Shown here: piece after piece, positions 4,939 to 6,493 of the stretch
How positions within the stretch are numbered: position 1 is the first letter of the stretch
How the letters are laid out: each line of letters opens with the position of its first letter
From: an uncultured Frankiales bacterium
GTDB taxonomy: Bacteria; Actinomycetota; Actinomycetes; Mycobacteriales; SCTD01
Length of the DNA stretch: 6,493 bases
Reading direction: 5' to 3'
NCBI GenBank assembly: GCA_946479905.1
Contig: CAMLIA010000216.1
Location: 1-6,493, forward strand
Translations under genes and position numbers: made by a program
The notes under the pieces: model-generated
Told to the model about the DNA's origin: nothing
Databases searched by the model: none
Seen by the model: only the letters and a program-made list of their open reading frames with translations

Positions 4939-6405
4939 ATGCCCCAGCTCCCCGTCCTCGCCCTCGACGCGGCCGTCCCGGCCGCCTCCGTCGTCGCACT
5001 GCCCACGGCACCGGGCGAGGACGGCCCGCGCGTGCTCGGCCGGCCCCCCGTCGAGGTGGCCGGCCTGCTCGAGCGGGAGAAGGCCAAGGGCGAGGCGGGG
5101 GAGCTGATCGCGCTCCCGGTCGAGGACCGCGTCTACCTGCTCGGGACCGGCGACGGCAGCCCGAGCGCGCTCCGCAAGGCAGGGGCAGCCCTCGCCCGGC
5201 GGGCCAAGCAGCAGGAGTCGCTGGCCCTCGACCTGCGCCAGCTGGCGCTCGACGACGACGGTCTGCTGGCGCTCGCCGAGGGCCTGCTGCTGGGCAGCTA
5301 CGGGTTCACGCTCAAGCCGTCCGCGGAGCCACGCCCCCTCAGCCGGATCACCGTCGTCGTGGCGTCCCCCGACGCGCTCCGCCCCGCTCTCCAGCGGGCG
5401 CTCACGGTCACGACCGCGGTGGCGGCCGCACGCGACCTCGTCAACACCCCGTCGCTCGAGAAGAACCCCCGCTGGCTCGCCACGCAGGCGACGTCGCTGC
5501 TCAAGGGCCTGACCGTCACGGTCCGGGACGAGCAGCGGCTCCGCGACGAGGGCTGGGGCGGGGTCACGGCGGTCGGCATGGGATCCGCGCGCCCGCCGCG
5601 GGTCATCGAGGCCTCGTACGACGGCGGCGGCTCCCGGCACGTCGTGCTGGTCGGCAAGGGCATCACCTTCGACACCGGCGGCATCTCCATCAAGACGAGC
5701 GACGGCATGCTCACGATGAAGATGGACATGGGCGGGGCCGCGGCGGTCCTCGCGACGCTGCGGGCGGTCGCCGACCTGAAGCTCCCGCTCAAGGTGACCG
5801 CGATCGCCTGCGCCGCCGAGAACATGCCCTCCGGCAGCGCCCAGCGCCCGAGCGACGTCATCACCCAGTACGGCGGGACGACCGTCGAGGTCCTCAACAC
5901 CGACGCCGAGGGCCGGCTGGTCCTGGCCGACGGGATCGCCTACGCCGACCGGGTGCTGAAGGCGGACGTCATCGTCGACATCGCCACCCTCACCGGCGCC
6001 ATGCCGATCGCGCTGGGCCGCAAGACGGCTGGGCTGTTCACCAACGACGACGACCTGTCGGGCCAGCTGGAGAAGGCCGCGGAGGCGTCGGGGGAGCGGG
6101 TCTGGCGGATGCCGCTGACGCCCGACTACCGGGCCGCGCTGGAGTCCGAGACCGCCGACCTGCGCAACATCGGCGACCCCCGGCTGAAGCTGAGCGCCGG
6201 CTCCATCACCGCGGCGCTGTTCCTGCAGGAGTTCGCCGGCGGCCGCCCGTGGGCGCACCTCGACATCGCCGGGCCGGGCTGGTCGGGCGGCGACGACGAC
6301 GAGCTCACCAAGGGCGGCACCGGCTACGGCGTGCGGCTGCTGACCCGCTGGCTCGAGCAGCTCGCGACGGCACCTGAGCGCAAGCGCTCCCGCGCGCGGA
6401 CCTGA
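4939..6405 (+). CDS. pepA: Leucyl aminopeptidase (M17 family)
   Basis: A complete 488-residue cytosolic aminopeptidase that releases N-terminal amino acids, preferring Leu, from peptides; M17 enzymes act as homohexamers with two metal ions per active site. The N-terminal macrodomain-like part (about 1-160) is variable. The catalytic domain has every expected residue: Lys240 and Asp245 in GKGITFDTGG, Lys252 in ISIKT, Asp263 in MKMDMGGAA, and Asp322, Glu324 and Arg326 in the hallmark NTDAEGRL. These fall at a constant offset of 30 from the E. coli PepA residues (270, 275, 282, 293, 352, 354, 356), showing no insertion or deletion across the core. Late conserved segments WAHLDIAG and TKGGTGYGVRLL are intact. 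A basic tail (RKRSRART) ends the protein. ATG 4939 lies two bases after the DUF3117 stop with no good ribosome site, so translational coupling is likely. In M. tuberculosis this gene is elsewhere (pepB, Rv2213). Confidence 0.95.
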   Translation: MPQLPVLALDAAVPAASVVALPTAPGEDGPRVLGRPPVEVAGLLEREKAKGEAGELIALPVEDRVYLLGTGDGSPSALRKAGAALARRAKQQESLALDLRQLALDDDGLLALAEGLLLGSYGFTLKPSAEPRPLSRITVVVASPDALRPALQRALTVTTAVAAARDLVNTPSLEKNPRWLATQATSLLKGLTVTVRDEQRLRDEGWGGVTAVGMGSARPPRVIEASYDGGGSRHVVLVGKGITFDTGGISIKTSDGMLTMKMDMGGAAAVLATLRAVADLKLPLKVTAIACAAENMPSGSAQRPSDVITQYGGTTVEVLNTDAEGRLVLADGIAYADRVLKADVIVDIATLTGAMPIALGRKTAGLFTNDDDLSGQLEKAAEASGERVWRMPLTPDYRAALESETADLRNIGDPRLKLSAGSITAALFLQEFAGGRPWAHLDIAGPGWSGGDDDELTKGGTGYGVRLLTRWLEQLATAPERKRSRART

Positions 6406-6411
6406 CCCCCA

Positions 6412-6493
6412 CCCTTCGCTCATGCACGCGCGGGGCCTCGCACGGGCCGGCGCTGAGCGTGGCGGACGACCGCGCGTGTGCACGGGGGAAGGG
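6412..6493. repeat. Large imperfect inverted repeat downstream of pepA (possible terminator), reaching the window edge
   Basis: CCCTTC (6412-6417) pairs with GAAGGG (6488-6493), TGCAC (6423-6427) with GTGCA (6478-6482), and GCGCGG (6428-6433) with CCGCGC (6470-6475). An internal loop of about five bases and a two-base bulge separate the stems. The 36-nt centre contains smaller inverted segments (GGCC twice; CGCT-GA-GCG). It starts seven bases after the pepA stop, so it may act as a transcript end or processing hairpin. No T-run follows within the window. No gene is seen in 6406-6493. Confidence 0.5.

Noticed and set aside
4860..6377. 505-codon plus-strand frame overlapping pepA
   Set aside because: Extremely Arg/Pro/Gly-rich translation in the +1/+2 frame of a clearly identified M17 peptidase; a GC-content artefact.
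4933..6483. 516-codon minus-strand frame opposite pepA
   Set aside because: Translation is Arg/Gly/Ala-rich without any family motif; it is the antisense shadow of pepA.

Overview
The window is chromosomal DNA from a high-GC Gram-positive bacterium, almost certainly an actinomycete (Actinomycetota). The evidence is strong G/C bias at third codon positions, an actinobacterial-type DapD, a member of the actinobacterial small-protein family DUF3117, a DivIVA-domain membrane protein of the Rv1209 type, and promoters that place a TANNNT box seven bases before a start codon without a Shine-Dalgarno sequence. I cannot name a genus. No phage, transposon, CRISPR, tRNA or rRNA signal is visible. Coding density is very high and no gene-free stretch reaches 300 bases.

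Layout: the left edge holds the N-terminal half of dapD on the minus strand (cut by the window). Everything else is on the plus strand: dapE (486-1535), a DJ-1/PfpI-family protein (1569-2111), two overlapping LOG/TIGR00730 phosphoribohydrolase-family genes (2122-2925 and 2925-3527), a DivIVA-domain membrane protein with an acidic Pro-rich tail (3555-4229), an SRPBCC/START-like protein (4226-4693), a 55-aa DUF3117 protein (4769-4936) and a full-length leucyl aminopeptidase pepA (4939-6405). The last 88 bases carry a large imperfect inverted repeat.

How the genes relate: dapD and dapE act in the succinylase branch of meso-diaminopimelate/lysine synthesis (peptidoglycan and lysine). They are divergently transcribed from a 24-bp gap, as in Mycobacterium tuberculosis (Rv1201c/Rv1202). 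The order dapD<>dapE, LOG, DivIVA-domain protein, DUF3117 follows the M. tuberculosis Rv1201c-Rv1211 neighbourhood. However, fadD6, folP2, gpgS and tagA are missing; a PfpI gene, a second LOG and an SRPBCC gene are present; and pepA follows DUF3117. The LOG pair probably removes ribose 5-phosphate from nucleoside monophosphates (cytokinin-type chemistry). Their link to lysine synthesis is positional only.

The most notable signal is regulatory. dapD, dapE and the first LOG gene each have TANNNT, exactly 7 nt, then the start codon, consistent with leaderless mRNAs. The two dap -10 boxes overlap back to back. I found no convincing undescribed multi-gene system; this is mostly conserved housekeeping DNA with some interesting regulatory architecture.
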